From: Wenzhouxiangella sediminis
GTDB lineage: Bacteria > Pseudomonadota > Gammaproteobacteria > Xanthomonadales > Wenzhouxiangellaceae
Direction of reading: 5' to 3'
DNA: 64,000 nt
Assembly: GCF_003410055.1 (NCBI RefSeq)
Contig: NZ_QUZK01000014.1
Location: forward strand, 153,786 to 217,785
Of this stretch, positions 18,001 to 26,149 are shown one piece after another. The position numbers were made by a program, and so were the translations under genes. Position 1 is the stretch's first letter, and each line of letters starts with the position of its first letter. Under the pieces are notes generated by a model. It was not told where the DNA came from and made no database searches. It saw only the letters and a program-made list of their open reading frames with translations.

Positions 18001-21000
18001 TTCTTGTCGCCGATGTCGTAGTTGAGCGCGTAAGCCGCCTCGCCGTCACCGGTCGTGAAGTTCCAGAACAGGCGGTTGTAGACCGGCGGCGCAGAAGTCG
18101 TGGCCTGCGAGTCGTCGCGACCGCGCAGCAGCACCAGTTCTTCTTCGAGCACCGAAGCCAGCTGGTTCTGGAAAGGATGGACAGTCGGCGCCAGGCTGGC
18201 GAATTCGCCGCTGGTCAGCAGGCCCACGGTGGGATCCTGTGCGTCGGCGTAGGCTTCGTTGCCGAGCAGCGCGTAGAAGTCGACGATCCGGGTGGCGACG
18301 TTGAGAATCGCCTTGTTGACCGGGCCGTAGTCGACCGGCGGCACGGCATTGACCGACAGGTCCATGGCCCGGCGCATCACGGTCGTATACGCCTCGATCA
18401 GGCCGATGTCGTTGAGCACCTCCGGATTCGACGTCAACGGGATGTCGCCCTCGTAGCGTTCACCCAGTTGCGTGAGCATGCTCGAGTAGGTGTTGGTCGG
18501 CGAGGAGTGGAAGTCCTGAACGCGCGCCTCGAAGGGATTGAGCCGCTCGATGACGCGCTTGACCCAGCCGAGGCCGAGCTGGGCACGCTGATCGAGCGGC
18601 GTCGCGCCCGGGCTGCCCGCCCAGAGACTCCATTCCGACTGGTTGTTGCAGACCGGCAGACCGCGGTAGCGCGCCACGTACCAGTTGTCCGAGAGGGTCT
18701 GGATATTCGCACCCTCGACGGTGATCTCCACCGCGCCTTGCGGGTCGTCGACGGGGAAGCGCTGCCAGCCGTTGAGCTGTCCGGTTTCGGGTTCCGGCAG
18801 CGGGAACGGCGGCGTACCGTCCTGGTCGGGCTGGAAGTACCACTCGAATTCGAGTGCATCCGGATCGCCGCCGAAGTCACCGGAATGACGCAGCGTCAAC
18901 TGCTCGTCGAAGATATTGTCGGGCATGATGACGTTGAGCTGCCCCTGGTAGCTCGACAGGATGTCGGCCGGATCGGGCGGCGGCGGCTGGCGCAGGCAGT
19001 CGACGCGGATGATCTGCACGCTGACCGGCGCCGGGTTGAGCGTGGGGTCGTTGTTGAAGGCCAGCGTGACCCAGCCGACGCTCTGCGTGGCGCCGGCGGT
19101 CAGGGCCGGCTGCACTCCGGTGGCCTTGTAGGGCTGCAGGAATCCGTCACCCTGCGGATCGTCGAAGGCGGCGAGCAGTTCGCCGCGGTCGACATCGCGC
19201 GACAGCGTGCACTGGCGCTCACCGGTCTGCGGGTTGATCTGACTGTCCACGCATACCGTTTCGATGCCCTGCGGATTGCGCGTCAAACGCAACAGGGCCT
19301 CGACCGCCTCCGCCCATCCGCAGGGCTCGCCCGCGTCCTGGCAGGCGTTGGTGGAATCTTCGGCCTCGTCGTCGGCGCTGCCGTCGAGGACCTTGAGCTG
19401 GCGCGCCTCGCGGAAGCTCATGATGTTGAGCATCAACAACGGCTCGCCGGCGATCGTGTCGTCGAAAACGCCGCTGAAGATCAGCCGCTTGTTGAGTGGG
19501 TCGTAGCGCAGCCGTTCGCGGATTGAAACCGGCAGCTTGAGAAGGCCGTCGGCGTCGCCGGTGATGATGCGCCAGCCGGTTTCAGGATCGAGTTGGCTAC
19601 CCAGCCCGGAGAGGTTGTCGAGGTAGACATAGCGCGGATTGAGCGGGTCGATCAGCTGAACCAGGGTGTCTTCCGGAGCAGCGCCGCCTGAAGCCTCCAT
19701 GGCCTCGCGGTGCTCGTCGAACACCACCTCGACGGCATCCTGCTGGTAGATGTTGGGAAGACCGCGCTTTTGCTTGAGCAGGGTCTCGCCGGGAATCAGC
19801 TGGGGCGGATTCGACGGCCAGGTGAAGGTGTAGTTGACCGCCAGCGGCTCGTTGGGAGAGACCGTACCGCCCCGCTCTTCGGGCAGGCGCGCCATCCAGG
19901 GAATGCACTGTCCCTCCGTGGCGTCGGGGAAGTCGTTGTTGGTGATGTCGTAGGAGAAGCCCGGCTGCAGCGGATACCAGAACAGGAGTGCGCCGTTGCC
20001 GGCCGACTTGCTCCACAAACCGTTCTTGTAATCCTTGAAGAACGGCGGCGGGGGCTGCGGGTCATTGGCGGCCTGGCCGACGGCAAGGGTCTCGTCGCAG
20101 CCCGGCAGCGTGGAAAGCGGATACGGGGGCGCCACGGCGGTACCCGCCTCGCCGCCGTACTGGAAGCCGTCGAAGCCGGCCCCGGTAGCGGTCACATAGT
20201 AGGTCCGGAAGGCCCAGCGGCCCAGATCCTCGCTCCAGTACTTGACCAGCACGTAGGGATCCGTCGGCGCGGTGAAGTCGTCGCGCAGATTGATACCGAA
20301 ATCGGCGCGCAGCGCGAACAGGGCGAGAATGCCCGTACCGGTGTTGGAGGGCGCAAAGAAGGCATGCGTCGCGTTGGGGTTGTAGCCCGGTTCGGAAACC
20401 AGCGGCTGCTGGTAGATGCGCAGGTCCGGATACTGCTGTGGGCCGAGGGGTTCCTGGCCCAGCACTTCGCCACCCTGCTCGCTGGCAATGATGATGCGGT
20501 CGGGATCCAGCGGCCAGTCGGGGGCATAGTGCATTGCCCGCTGCGGCCAGTAGATCCCCATGGCGTTACGCCGGTACCAGGCGACGACCATTTCCTTGTC
20601 GGCGTCCTGGAGCCGATTCGGCCGCACCTTGTTGACGGGGATGATGTGGCCGGTGCGCGACTGGCGGTCGTAGGCGGCGTCGGCCCCCACACCGTCGTAG
20701 AAAGCGTCTTCGTTGAGCACGTAGCCCGTACGGCCGATCTGGTTGTGGTACGGCTCGACGATCGGCTCGCCGATGTCCCAGCGAATGTTGTCGACGTAGT
20801 CCGGCGACTGGTTCGGCCGGAAGGTTCGCACGACTTCTACCGAAGCCGGGTGCTCGAAAGGATCGGTGGTCGCTCCTTCGACGTACAAGAGCACAGTGAA
20901 GCCCGGCCGCGAGGCCTTCATCACGCCGGCATTGACGCTGGCGTCGCTGGGCTGGGACTGCGGCACGAACTGGTTGACGAAACGGAAGCCGCTTCCCGGC

Positions 21001-23378
21001 TCATCCAGCTCGACCGGTGCACCGGCGATATGCACCTGGTAGCACTCGCTGTCGTTGGCCGGCGTGCAGGCTTCACCCGGCCAGCTGGTACGGCCGACGG
21101 ACACGATCCGGTTGCTGCTGCTGAGCGGTTCATCGTCGACGCGCCAGTGGATCTCCACGCCGTCGATGGCGTCCAGCACGGTGAGCACCGCCTCGTCGGC
21201 GCCTGCGGGCTTGGCCCAGAAGAAGCGCGTGCCGATGGCGTCGGTCACAAGCTGGCCGTCGATGTAGATTTCGGGCGCCGCCGCCTGCTCGTCGTTTTCG
21301 GCATTGGTCGGCGGCGTGACCGCCTCGCCGACGAGCCAGGTCTTGACCTCGAACCACACCCCGAGCAGATCGAGGTTGGCGACGAAACCGTTCTGTCCGG
21401 CCGCCGAGACCAGTTCGGCTTCCTGGCCGAAAACGATGGAATCGGAAAAAGCACCCGTGACGTAGAGATTCGCCAGGCCGTCGGTCGCGAGGCTGGTCAT
21501 GACCGAATCGCCGCTGCCGCCGGCCTGTCCGGGGACGGCCGTCTCGGCGTTGTAACGATCGCCGCCGGTCACCCACTGCGTGCTGCCGCTGTCGTCGACC
21601 AGCGAAACGAACAGGTCGCGTTCACCGGCCGATTGCAGGGTGCCGTCGGGGCCGCTCTTGAAGACCGCCGTACCGGAGAAGTGACCGGCGAGGAAGATGT
21701 CGGTGCCGACGCTGGCCAGCGCGGTGCCCTGCCCGCCGTCGGCCACCTCGATCCAGTCGGTGTCGCCCGAGTTGGGATCCAGCTTGGCCACAGCGGCACC
21801 GACATCGGTAACCTGCTGGCTATAGCCCCACGGCGTGAAGGCGCCCAGGACGCGCCCGGCGATATAGGGCAGGCCGAGATCGCTGACGTGAATCGCGGCC
21901 ACGGGGAACTCCGGTTCTACCGGTCGCGCCCATGACCACGTGGGGTTGGCGCTCGTGGGATTGCTCAGACGAGCGATGAACTGGCGATCCTCGGGCTCCA
22001 GATCGTTGCTGAACAGCGGTTCAGCGCCATCGGTGAGGGCAAAGTCATCGACCCACCATCCTTCTATGCCAACTTGCTGGCCCTCGCCCAGTCGCCAGCG
22101 GAATCGCACACTGCTCTCGTTGGCAATACTGTCGAGCGACACCGTCACGGAGTTGTACTCCGGCCAGTCCGGGCTCTGATGGCACCAGCCCGGACCGCTA
22201 ATGGGGTTGTTTTCCCAGCCGTTCCAGGCTCCGTTGTAGCCTCCCGACTCGAACCATTCCGGCGGCACCCGATTCCAGTTGTTTCCACCATCGGTCGAGT
22301 AGGACAGGACGGCCAGGTCATAGCAGCTGTCCAGCCGGAATCGATGATTGAATCGAAGCTTCGGCTGCTGGATCGCGGTCAGATCGAAGTTCCGGTCGAG
22401 TTCAAGATCGCTCGCCCGAACACCTGGCTGGTTGGGAATGAAAAAGCTGTTGGGCGGGCTCGAAGGCGTGTCGGTCGATTCCTGCCATGGGCTTTCGGCA
22501 ATGAACTCAGCCGGGCTTCCCGGGGGTGTTGGCAAGCTGGCACCGCCCAGGTCGAGCGGCCCGTTGTGCCGGCCCACGACCATGACCCGGCCCTGATCGA
22601 CATCCAGGGATGAAATGGCGGATGAAACGCCGCCGGCCACCCCAGAATTGCTGGCCCACTGCCACACGCCGTCGGAATCCAGGGCGGCCAGATAGTGCTG
22701 ATCGTCCGGCGGCCCGCCCGAACAGCTGCCCTGCCCCAGCAGAATGTTCTGTTCGTCGCTGGCGCCGACTTCCGGCGATGTGAAACGCGTGCCGCACTGG
22801 TAGTGGCCGGCGATGACAAGGATGTCCGGGGACGGGGGAATGGCCGCCGGATTGCCGGGAATCAGGCCGATGTCGACCGAAGCGTCAACCCCCTCGCCGG
22901 TGGCCGTACGCACCCAGGTCCAGCTGCCCGCACCATTGAGCTTGGCCACGAATATGTCGGGCTCAAGCGTTGCCGATGCCATTTCAAAGGAACCGAAATC
23001 GGCGCTGTTGACGAAGCTGCCGGTGATGTAGACGTTGCCCGAGCTGTCGACAACGATGCCGTCCGCGCTGTCGGCGCGGTTGCCGCCGGCGCGCTGCACC
23101 CACCGCAGGTTGCCCGACTGGCTGTAGCGCGCCACGAAGATATCCCGGGTCCCGCGGGCGCTGATCTGGGTGTCACCGCCGAAGACGGCCTGCCCGGTGA
23201 ACGTGCCGGTCACGAACACGTCGCCGCTGGGACCCACGGCCGAGGCGGTGACGAGATCGTCGCCGCTCCCGCCGGCGCTGGTCGGCCAGACGCCCCAGGC
23301 CGGGCCGCTCAGGCCAACGGCCAGGATCAGGAGAAGCGCGATGCGAGTCATGCTGGTTTTGGCTGCGGACATTGTCAT
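15030..23378 (-). CDS. 2782-aa exported protein with interrupted N-terminal beta-propeller and long helical C-terminal part
   Basis: A signal peptide (SMTRIALLLILAVGLSGPAWG) precedes SBBP-like propeller blades (about residues 33-690) with repeats such as GPSGDVFVTGTFTGQAVFGG. The propeller is interrupted at about 291-450 by an InhA/MAM-like jelly roll with the core GWENNPISGPGWCHQSP and GWWVDDFAL. The middle 1200 residues are rich in Trp, Tyr and Pro and match nothing I recognise. An EF-hand or dockerin-type calcium loop, DKNTDGVIDEFD, lies at about 1791-1802. Residues about 2180-2490 are strongly helical and coiled-coil-like, and a beta-rich C-terminus follows. No protease, toxin or translocator motif was seen. 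It is 4 bp after the 583-aa gene and 2 bp before the 1635-aa gene. Start codons at 23378, 23372 and 23351 are all possible; none has a good Shine-Dalgarno sequence. Confidence 0.85.
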   Translation of the reverse strand: MTMSAAKTSMTRIALLLILAVGLSGPAWGVWPTSAGGSGDDLVTASAVGPSGDVFVTGTFTGQAVFGGDTQISARGTRDIFVARYSQSGNLRWVQRAGGNRADSADGIVVDSSGNVYITGSFVNSADFGSFEMASATLEPDIFVAKLNGAGSWTWVRTATGEGVDASVDIGLIPGNPAAIPPSPDILVIAGHYQCGTRFTSPEVGASDEQNILLGQGSCSGGPPDDQHYLAALDSDGVWQWASNSGVAGGVSSAISSLDVDQGRVMVVGRHNGPLDLGGASLPTPPGSPAEFIAESPWQESTDTPSSPPNSFFIPNQPGVRASDLELDRNFDLTAIQQPKLRFNHRFRLDSCYDLAVLSYSTDGGNNWNRVPPEWFESGGYNGAWNGWENNPISGPGWCHQSPDWPEYNSVTVSLDSIANESSVRFRWRLGEGQQVGIEGWWVDDFALTDGAEPLFSNDLEPEDRQFIARLSNPTSANPTWSWARPVEPEFPVAAIHVSDLGLPYIAGRVLGAFTPWGYSQQVTDVGAAVAKLDPNSGDTDWIEVADGGQGTALASVGTDIFLAGHFSGTAVFKSGPDGTLQSAGERDLFVSLVDDSGSTQWVTGGDRYNAETAVPGQAGGSGDSVMTSLATDGLANLYVTGAFSDSIVFGQEAELVSAAGQNGFVANLDLLGVWFEVKTWLVGEAVTPPTNAENDEQAAAPEIYIDGQLVTDAIGTRFFWAKPAGADEAVLTVLDAIDGVEIHWRVDDEPLSSSNRIVSVGRTSWPGEACTPANDSECYQVHIAGAPVELDEPGSGFRFVNQFVPQSQPSDASVNAGVMKASRPGFTVLLYVEGATTDPFEHPASVEVVRTFRPNQSPDYVDNIRWDIGEPIVEPYHNQIGRTGYVLNEDAFYDGVGADAAYDRQSRTGHIIPVNKVRPNRLQDADKEMVVAWYRRNAMGIYWPQRAMHYAPDWPLDPDRIIIASEQGGEVLGQEPLGPQQYPDLRIYQQPLVSEPGYNPNATHAFFAPSNTGTGILALFALRADFGINLRDDFTAPTDPYVLVKYWSEDLGRWAFRTYYVTATGAGFDGFQYGGEAGTAVAPPYPLSTLPGCDETLAVGQAANDPQPPPPFFKDYKNGLWSKSAGNGALLFWYPLQPGFSYDITNNDFPDATEGQCIPWMARLPEERGGTVSPNEPLAVNYTFTWPSNPPQLIPGETLLKQKRGLPNIYQQDAVEVVFDEHREAMEASGGAAPEDTLVQLIDPLNPRYVYLDNLSGLGSQLDPETGWRIITGDADGLLKLPVSIRERLRYDPLNKRLIFSGVFDDTIAGEPLLMLNIMSFREARQLKVLDGSADDEAEDSTNACQDAGEPCGWAEAVEALLRLTRNPQGIETVCVDSQINPQTGERQCTLSRDVDRGELLAAFDDPQGDGFLQPYKATGVQPALTAGATQSVGWVTLAFNNDPTLNPAPVSVQIIRVDCLRQPPPPDPADILSSYQGQLNVIMPDNIFDEQLTLRHSGDFGGDPDALEFEWYFQPDQDGTPPFPLPEPETGQLNGWQRFPVDDPQGAVEITVEGANIQTLSDNWYVARYRGLPVCNNQSEWSLWAGSPGATPLDQRAQLGLGWVKRVIERLNPFEARVQDFHSSPTNTYSSMLTQLGERYEGDIPLTSNPEVLNDIGLIEAYTTVMRRAMDLSVNAVPPVDYGPVNKAILNVATRIVDFYALLGNEAYADAQDPTVGLLTSGEFASLAPTVHPFQNQLASVLEEELVLLRGRDDSQATTSAPPVYNRLFWNFTTGDGEAAYALNYDIGDKNTDGVIDEFDARIQYPQGHGDAWGQYLTAMKTHYSLLKHPFFTWEPTQEAVPVAGVPIQVDFFDERKFAKVAAAKARTGAEIVNLTYRQFYVEDPAAQWQGYKDDDPERAWGLSEWARRAGQGAYFDWVVGNAILPDEDPDPGNFGIQKVDRTTVEELEEIVSNFDSIQQQLDQADRGLNPLGLAKGVVPFDIDPIQVDRYGKTHFEQVYDRAVGALENAVKVWDFANQLNRMLRFNQDSVDDLAANSRANERNYKNRLIEIFGYPYADDVGPGGLYPAGYDGPDVYHYQYIDVLEMAGKDTGLLEGFDIEGDVEINRFDASYDPLPGGVNYFGFDEDAPFWEDNCDSSPLGSGCALGPPPEGDDLTVEMVTYDSPAFGFTFGKPPEWTGQRRATGSIQNVLHDMFMARIDLQRSIVQYENLRSDISDLVDTIEATYNLRNEQLQIANNERRTLNQINIAVQTLNQSAKAVKAAGNLAAAIMDRSSECIPKSIIVGVAAGGDTLSVARCTMKTASVSVNSVTDAIGEGLEIAANVTGATAQDVSQLAALETQVLDSRLELFNMRGQFDEMLRREPVLRMEMFSRAEAIQQLYRKYLEELAKGQRIMAELVQFRKNGAAAVQEHRYKDMAFRVFRNDALQKYRAAFDLAARYAYLAATAYDYDTNLLGSDSRAGRRFLTDIVRERSLGQILGGDPVPGSRGLADPLGRMAANFEVLKGQMGFNNPQIETNRFSLRRELFRIEDTPEGDEQWQRILENARVDDLWQLEEFRRFARPPQPESAGPLPALVFRFPTTVSFGLNFFHWPLGPGDSAYDASRFSTRVRSVGTWFRDYAGLPLSETPRIYLFPTGADVLRSPSYDDFRTRDWQVIDQVLPVPFPIGSQELQNANWLPLADTLSNAFNEVRRYSQFRAHHFTEPFDDTQVIADSRLIGRSVWNREWMLIIPGGSLLADPDEGLDTFIEGAPIPDTEERDGEGVSDIRIFFTTYSYSGN
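22016..22510 (-). other. InhA/MAM-like jelly-roll module inserted in the propeller of the 2782-aa protein
   Basis: Residues about 291-455 interrupt the SBBP-like blades. Key strings are FNHRFRLDSCYDLAVLSYS, TDGGNNW, YNGAWNGWENNPISGPGWC, RWRLGEGQQVGIEGWW and VDDFAL. They align by eye with the module in the giant protein. The surrounding blade sequence resumes afterwards with QFIARLSNPT. Confidence 0.7.
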
Positions 23379-23382
23379 GGCA

Positions 23383-25134
23383 CTACTGGTTTAGCTGGTC
23401 GATGTTGAGCACGCGCCGGAACCGGAACGAGCCGCTGACGAAGATCGTGGAGCGGTGGAGCCCCGAGATCGCCTCGTTGAAAGTTCCCGCCACTTCCCCG
23501 TTGCCCCATTCCGGCGACTCGTTGCCCTCCGGGTCGGAACTGGCGAACACGAACTCCATCTCGCGCGTCACCTCGAAGGCTTCCTGGCGATAGTTGATGA
23601 ACTGCGCGTCCAGGTTGTCGTGGTCTGGATGGAAACGGTGGAGGAAGGGGTTGGTCGAATGTTCGGGATCGAGGACGATCGAGCCGGTCAGAAGCCCTCC
23701 GGGTCCGAACACGCCTTCGAGCTCGAGCTCGTCACCCTCGTAGTCGTAGGCGGCCGTGCTCATGCGAATACCGACGGGTTCCCCGTCCCGGAGGATCGCG
23801 CCTTCGTATTGCGGCAACAGCGATTCGTCGGTAATCAGGACGTAGCGGCCCGGCTCGTCGACGACATTGAACTCGGGATTGTCGGGGTCGGGCTTGTAAG
23901 TGCCCTCCTGCCACATCTGGATGACTTCCTTGAGCAGAACCACATTCCCGCCGGCATCGACATGGACGATCATGCGCAACGGAAACTCGCTGCCGGTGGG
24001 CACGGGCACCACGCCGCCGGTCTGCGCCATGCTCACCTCCTCGATCGTGGCGACACCCAGCCACAGCCCGGCGAATCTCGGATCGGTTGCCCGCCCGGCG
24101 GCCATCATGCCGCTGGCTCCCTTACGGGACTGCGTCGCCGCCGACGGAGGTTGAAAGACCGCCGCAGAGACTTCAATCAGCTTCCTGCTGCCAAATCCAT
24201 TCGATATTTCAATGATTTGCGAGGCATTGTTGGCAAATAACTCGGAGCGGCGAACCCCGAAGCGAAGCGTCCGGGATTCGTCCACCGGCAGGCTGAAACT
24301 GGTCTCGTCGGGAATGACCGGCCACTCGGTCTCGCCGGTCTCTTCATCCCGGGTACCCAGGGCCAGGGGTACGGGAACGTCGGCATCAAGACGGCGAATA
24401 CGAATCTCGTTGCTCACCCCGCTCCGGTTCCGCACGACCAGGCTGTCGCGCGCGACACTGGCGCCGAAATCGAGTCGCTCGCCGAAGTCGAGTTCAACCG
24501 ACAGGGGACCCTGGAACTCGGAGCGGCCCTTGGTATAGACCCAGTAGGCCTCACCACTGCGAATTCGCTCGACCTGCGGCCGGGTAACCGCCACCCACTG
24601 TCCGTTGTCGTCGAGCCGGAAGATCACTTGCCCCTCGTGCGCATCGGAGCCAGCGAACCAGCTACCGAAGGTCGGTTCGTTGCCGGGCTCGACCGGAAAA
24701 CCGGTCAACTGAAAGCCGTCGCTGCGCCAGCGCATCGGCCGCAGGGCCGGGCGCCCGGTAATCTCGAGCGTGCGCGGGCTGCTGCCCTGGAGGCGCACCA
24801 GGTAGGGCTGATTGGCGTCGATGGTGTAGAGATTGGTCAGGATGCTCTCGGGCCGTTCCGGCGGGAAGTAGCCGTACCAGCCGTCGATGGTCATCAATTC
24901 CTCGTCCGGGTCCTGAATGAAGCTCACCGGTCGGTCATCGGGGATCCAGCGCCACACGCTCGCCACAGGAAGGCCGGCGAAGACCTGCTCGATGGCGTTG
25001 ACCTCCGGCTCGACCTCGACGTGGATCGCATTCCAGCCGGGGCGCAGCTCGATGGTCTGGGTGACCGTACCGGCGGAAACCGTCCCGGCCGCGGTGAGGA
25101 ACATCAATAGGGAAAAGGCTGTCAGGCGTTTCAT
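23383..25134 (-). CDS. 583-aa exported protein of unknown function in the giant-protein block
   Basis: The protein begins MKRLTAFSLLMFLTAAGTVSA, a typical Sec signal peptide. The mature N-terminus reads TVTQTIELRPGWNAIHVEVEP. I recall similar LRPGWN openings in large secreted proteins of other phyla, but I cannot name a family. The body is predicted to be mostly beta, with segments such as GEAYWVYTKGRSEFQGPL and RFAGLWLGVATIEEV, and no cysteines in the mature part. I chose the ATG at 25134; an ATG at 25152 would add six residues (METVDA). The frame is open to 25368, but that stretch lies inside the upstream chaperone gene. It is followed after 4 bp by the 2782-aa gene, which suggests a paired role; that is inference. 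Confidence 0.8.
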   Translation of the reverse strand: MKRLTAFSLLMFLTAAGTVSAGTVTQTIELRPGWNAIHVEVEPEVNAIEQVFAGLPVASVWRWIPDDRPVSFIQDPDEELMTIDGWYGYFPPERPESILTNLYTIDANQPYLVRLQGSSPRTLEITGRPALRPMRWRSDGFQLTGFPVEPGNEPTFGSWFAGSDAHEGQVIFRLDDNGQWVAVTRPQVERIRSGEAYWVYTKGRSEFQGPLSVELDFGERLDFGASVARDSLVVRNRSGVSNEIRIRRLDADVPVPLALGTRDEETGETEWPVIPDETSFSLPVDESRTLRFGVRRSELFANNASQIIEISNGFGSRKLIEVSAAVFQPPSAATQSRKGASGMMAAGRATDPRFAGLWLGVATIEEVSMAQTGGVVPVPTGSEFPLRMIVHVDAGGNVVLLKEVIQMWQEGTYKPDPDNPEFNVVDEPGRYVLITDESLLPQYEGAILRDGEPVGIRMSTAAYDYEGDELELEGVFGPGGLLTGSIVLDPEHSTNPFLHRFHPDHDNLDAQFINYRQEAFEVTREMEFVFASSDPEGNESPEWGNGEVAGTFNEAISGLHRSTIFVSGSFRFRRVLNIDQLNQ

Positions 25135-25159
25135 TGCGTCGACTGTCTCCATGTCTCGT

Positions 25160-26149
25160 TCACTGCGCCGTTCCGGTCGGGTCGGACGGCAGGGCCGGCG
25201 GCTCCTCGGGCGAGTCGGACTCGACTGGCGCAGCGTGCGGCGGCTCGACGCTTTCGAGCACCGCCTCGTCGATTTCGGTGGTATGTCCTTCGGCGATATC
25301 GACGAAAAGGTCGCGTTCCAGCGCCCGCGAACGCTCACGCTGCAGGCGATGCCGAATGCCGTCGGCAACCTGCTCCAGGGGCTGGGTGCGCCCGGGCTGA
25401 AGGGCCGCCAGGCGCACGATGTAGAACGCTTCCGCTGTCTCTATTACCGGCGAGGTCTCGCCGTCCTCCTCGAGTGAATAGGCGGCTTCCAGCACGGGCT
25501 GCGGCCAGCGGTAACGCTCGGACTGGCCGTCCACAAGCCAGCCGACGACGCCTCCCTGGTAGCGCGACGATCGATCGTCGGAATGCTCCACGGCGAGGGG
25601 ACCGAAGTGCATGGTCCCGGCCGGCAACTCCGACACGCCCTGCAGCGCGGCTTCGGCCCTGTCACGAGCCGCGGCGCGCGCTTCGTCCCCGGCTGAGGGC
25701 GGCACGTCGATACGGATCATGGCCACCTGTCGACGGGCGGGGCGCGAAAAGGTCTCGCGGTTTTCCTCGTAGTAGGCCGCGACCGCCTCGTCAGTCGGGG
25801 CATCGGCTTCAAGACGCGCTTCCAGGCGCTTTTCGCGCAGACGCTGGATAAGCATGCGCTCGACCAGGGCGCGGAACTCGGGCTCCTGGTCGATGCCGAC
25901 GTCGCGAGCCTCCTGAACCAGCATGCGATGTCGCAGCAGTTCCTCGAGAAGGGCGCGGCGGTTGTCGGCGCTCTTGAAGTACATCGGCCGGCCCTGGCTG
26001 CGGCGGGCCATCTCGTGCTCGAACTCGGAAACGGTGATGGTCTCCTCGCCGATTCTCGCCAGAACGCGCTCGCCCTCGTCGGCCGGCTGCCGGCACGCGG
26101 CCAGCGCCAGGATCGGGAGGAGCACGAGCCAGGTGGGGAAACGCTGCAT
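25160..26149 (-). CDS. Parvulin-type peptidyl-prolyl isomerase lipoprotein (SurA/PrsA-like)
   Basis: A 329-residue predicted lipoprotein: the signal peptide ends in the lipobox LAAC (Cys19). The layout is that of SurA/PrsA-family chaperones: an N-terminal helical segment starting VLARIGEETITVSEFEHEM, then helices with LLEELLRHRMLVQEARDVGI, a parvulin-like region (about 140-270; RQVAMIRIDV, GGVVGWLVDG, FYIVRLAAL) and a Pro/Glu-rich tail. Its likely job is folding or holding exported proteins in the periplasm. The start ATG shares its A with the TGA of the 5018-aa gene (TGATG), and AGGAG lies 8 bases upstream, so translation is probably coupled. Embedding in the giant-protein block suggests a dedicated chaperone; that is inference. 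Confidence 0.88.
   Translation of the reverse strand: MQRFPTWLVLLPILALAACRQPADEGERVLARIGEETITVSEFEHEMARRSQGRPMYFKSADNRRALLEELLRHRMLVQEARDVGIDQEPEFRALVERMLIQRLREKRLEARLEADAPTDEAVAAYYEENRETFSRPARRQVAMIRIDVPPSAGDEARAAARDRAEAALQGVSELPAGTMHFGPLAVEHSDDRSSRYQGGVVGWLVDGQSERYRWPQPVLEAAYSLEEDGETSPVIETAEAFYIVRLAALQPGRTQPLEQVADGIRHRLQRERSRALERDLFVDIAEGHTTEIDEAVLESVEPPHAAPVESDSPEEPPALPSDPTGTAQ

Noticed and set aside
15267..19526. A 1419-codon open frame on the plus strand, antisense to the 2782-aa gene
   Set aside because: The sequence is a His/Arg/Val-rich shadow typical of the complement of GC-rich genes and has no domain pattern. The minus-strand frame has a signal peptide and domain structure.
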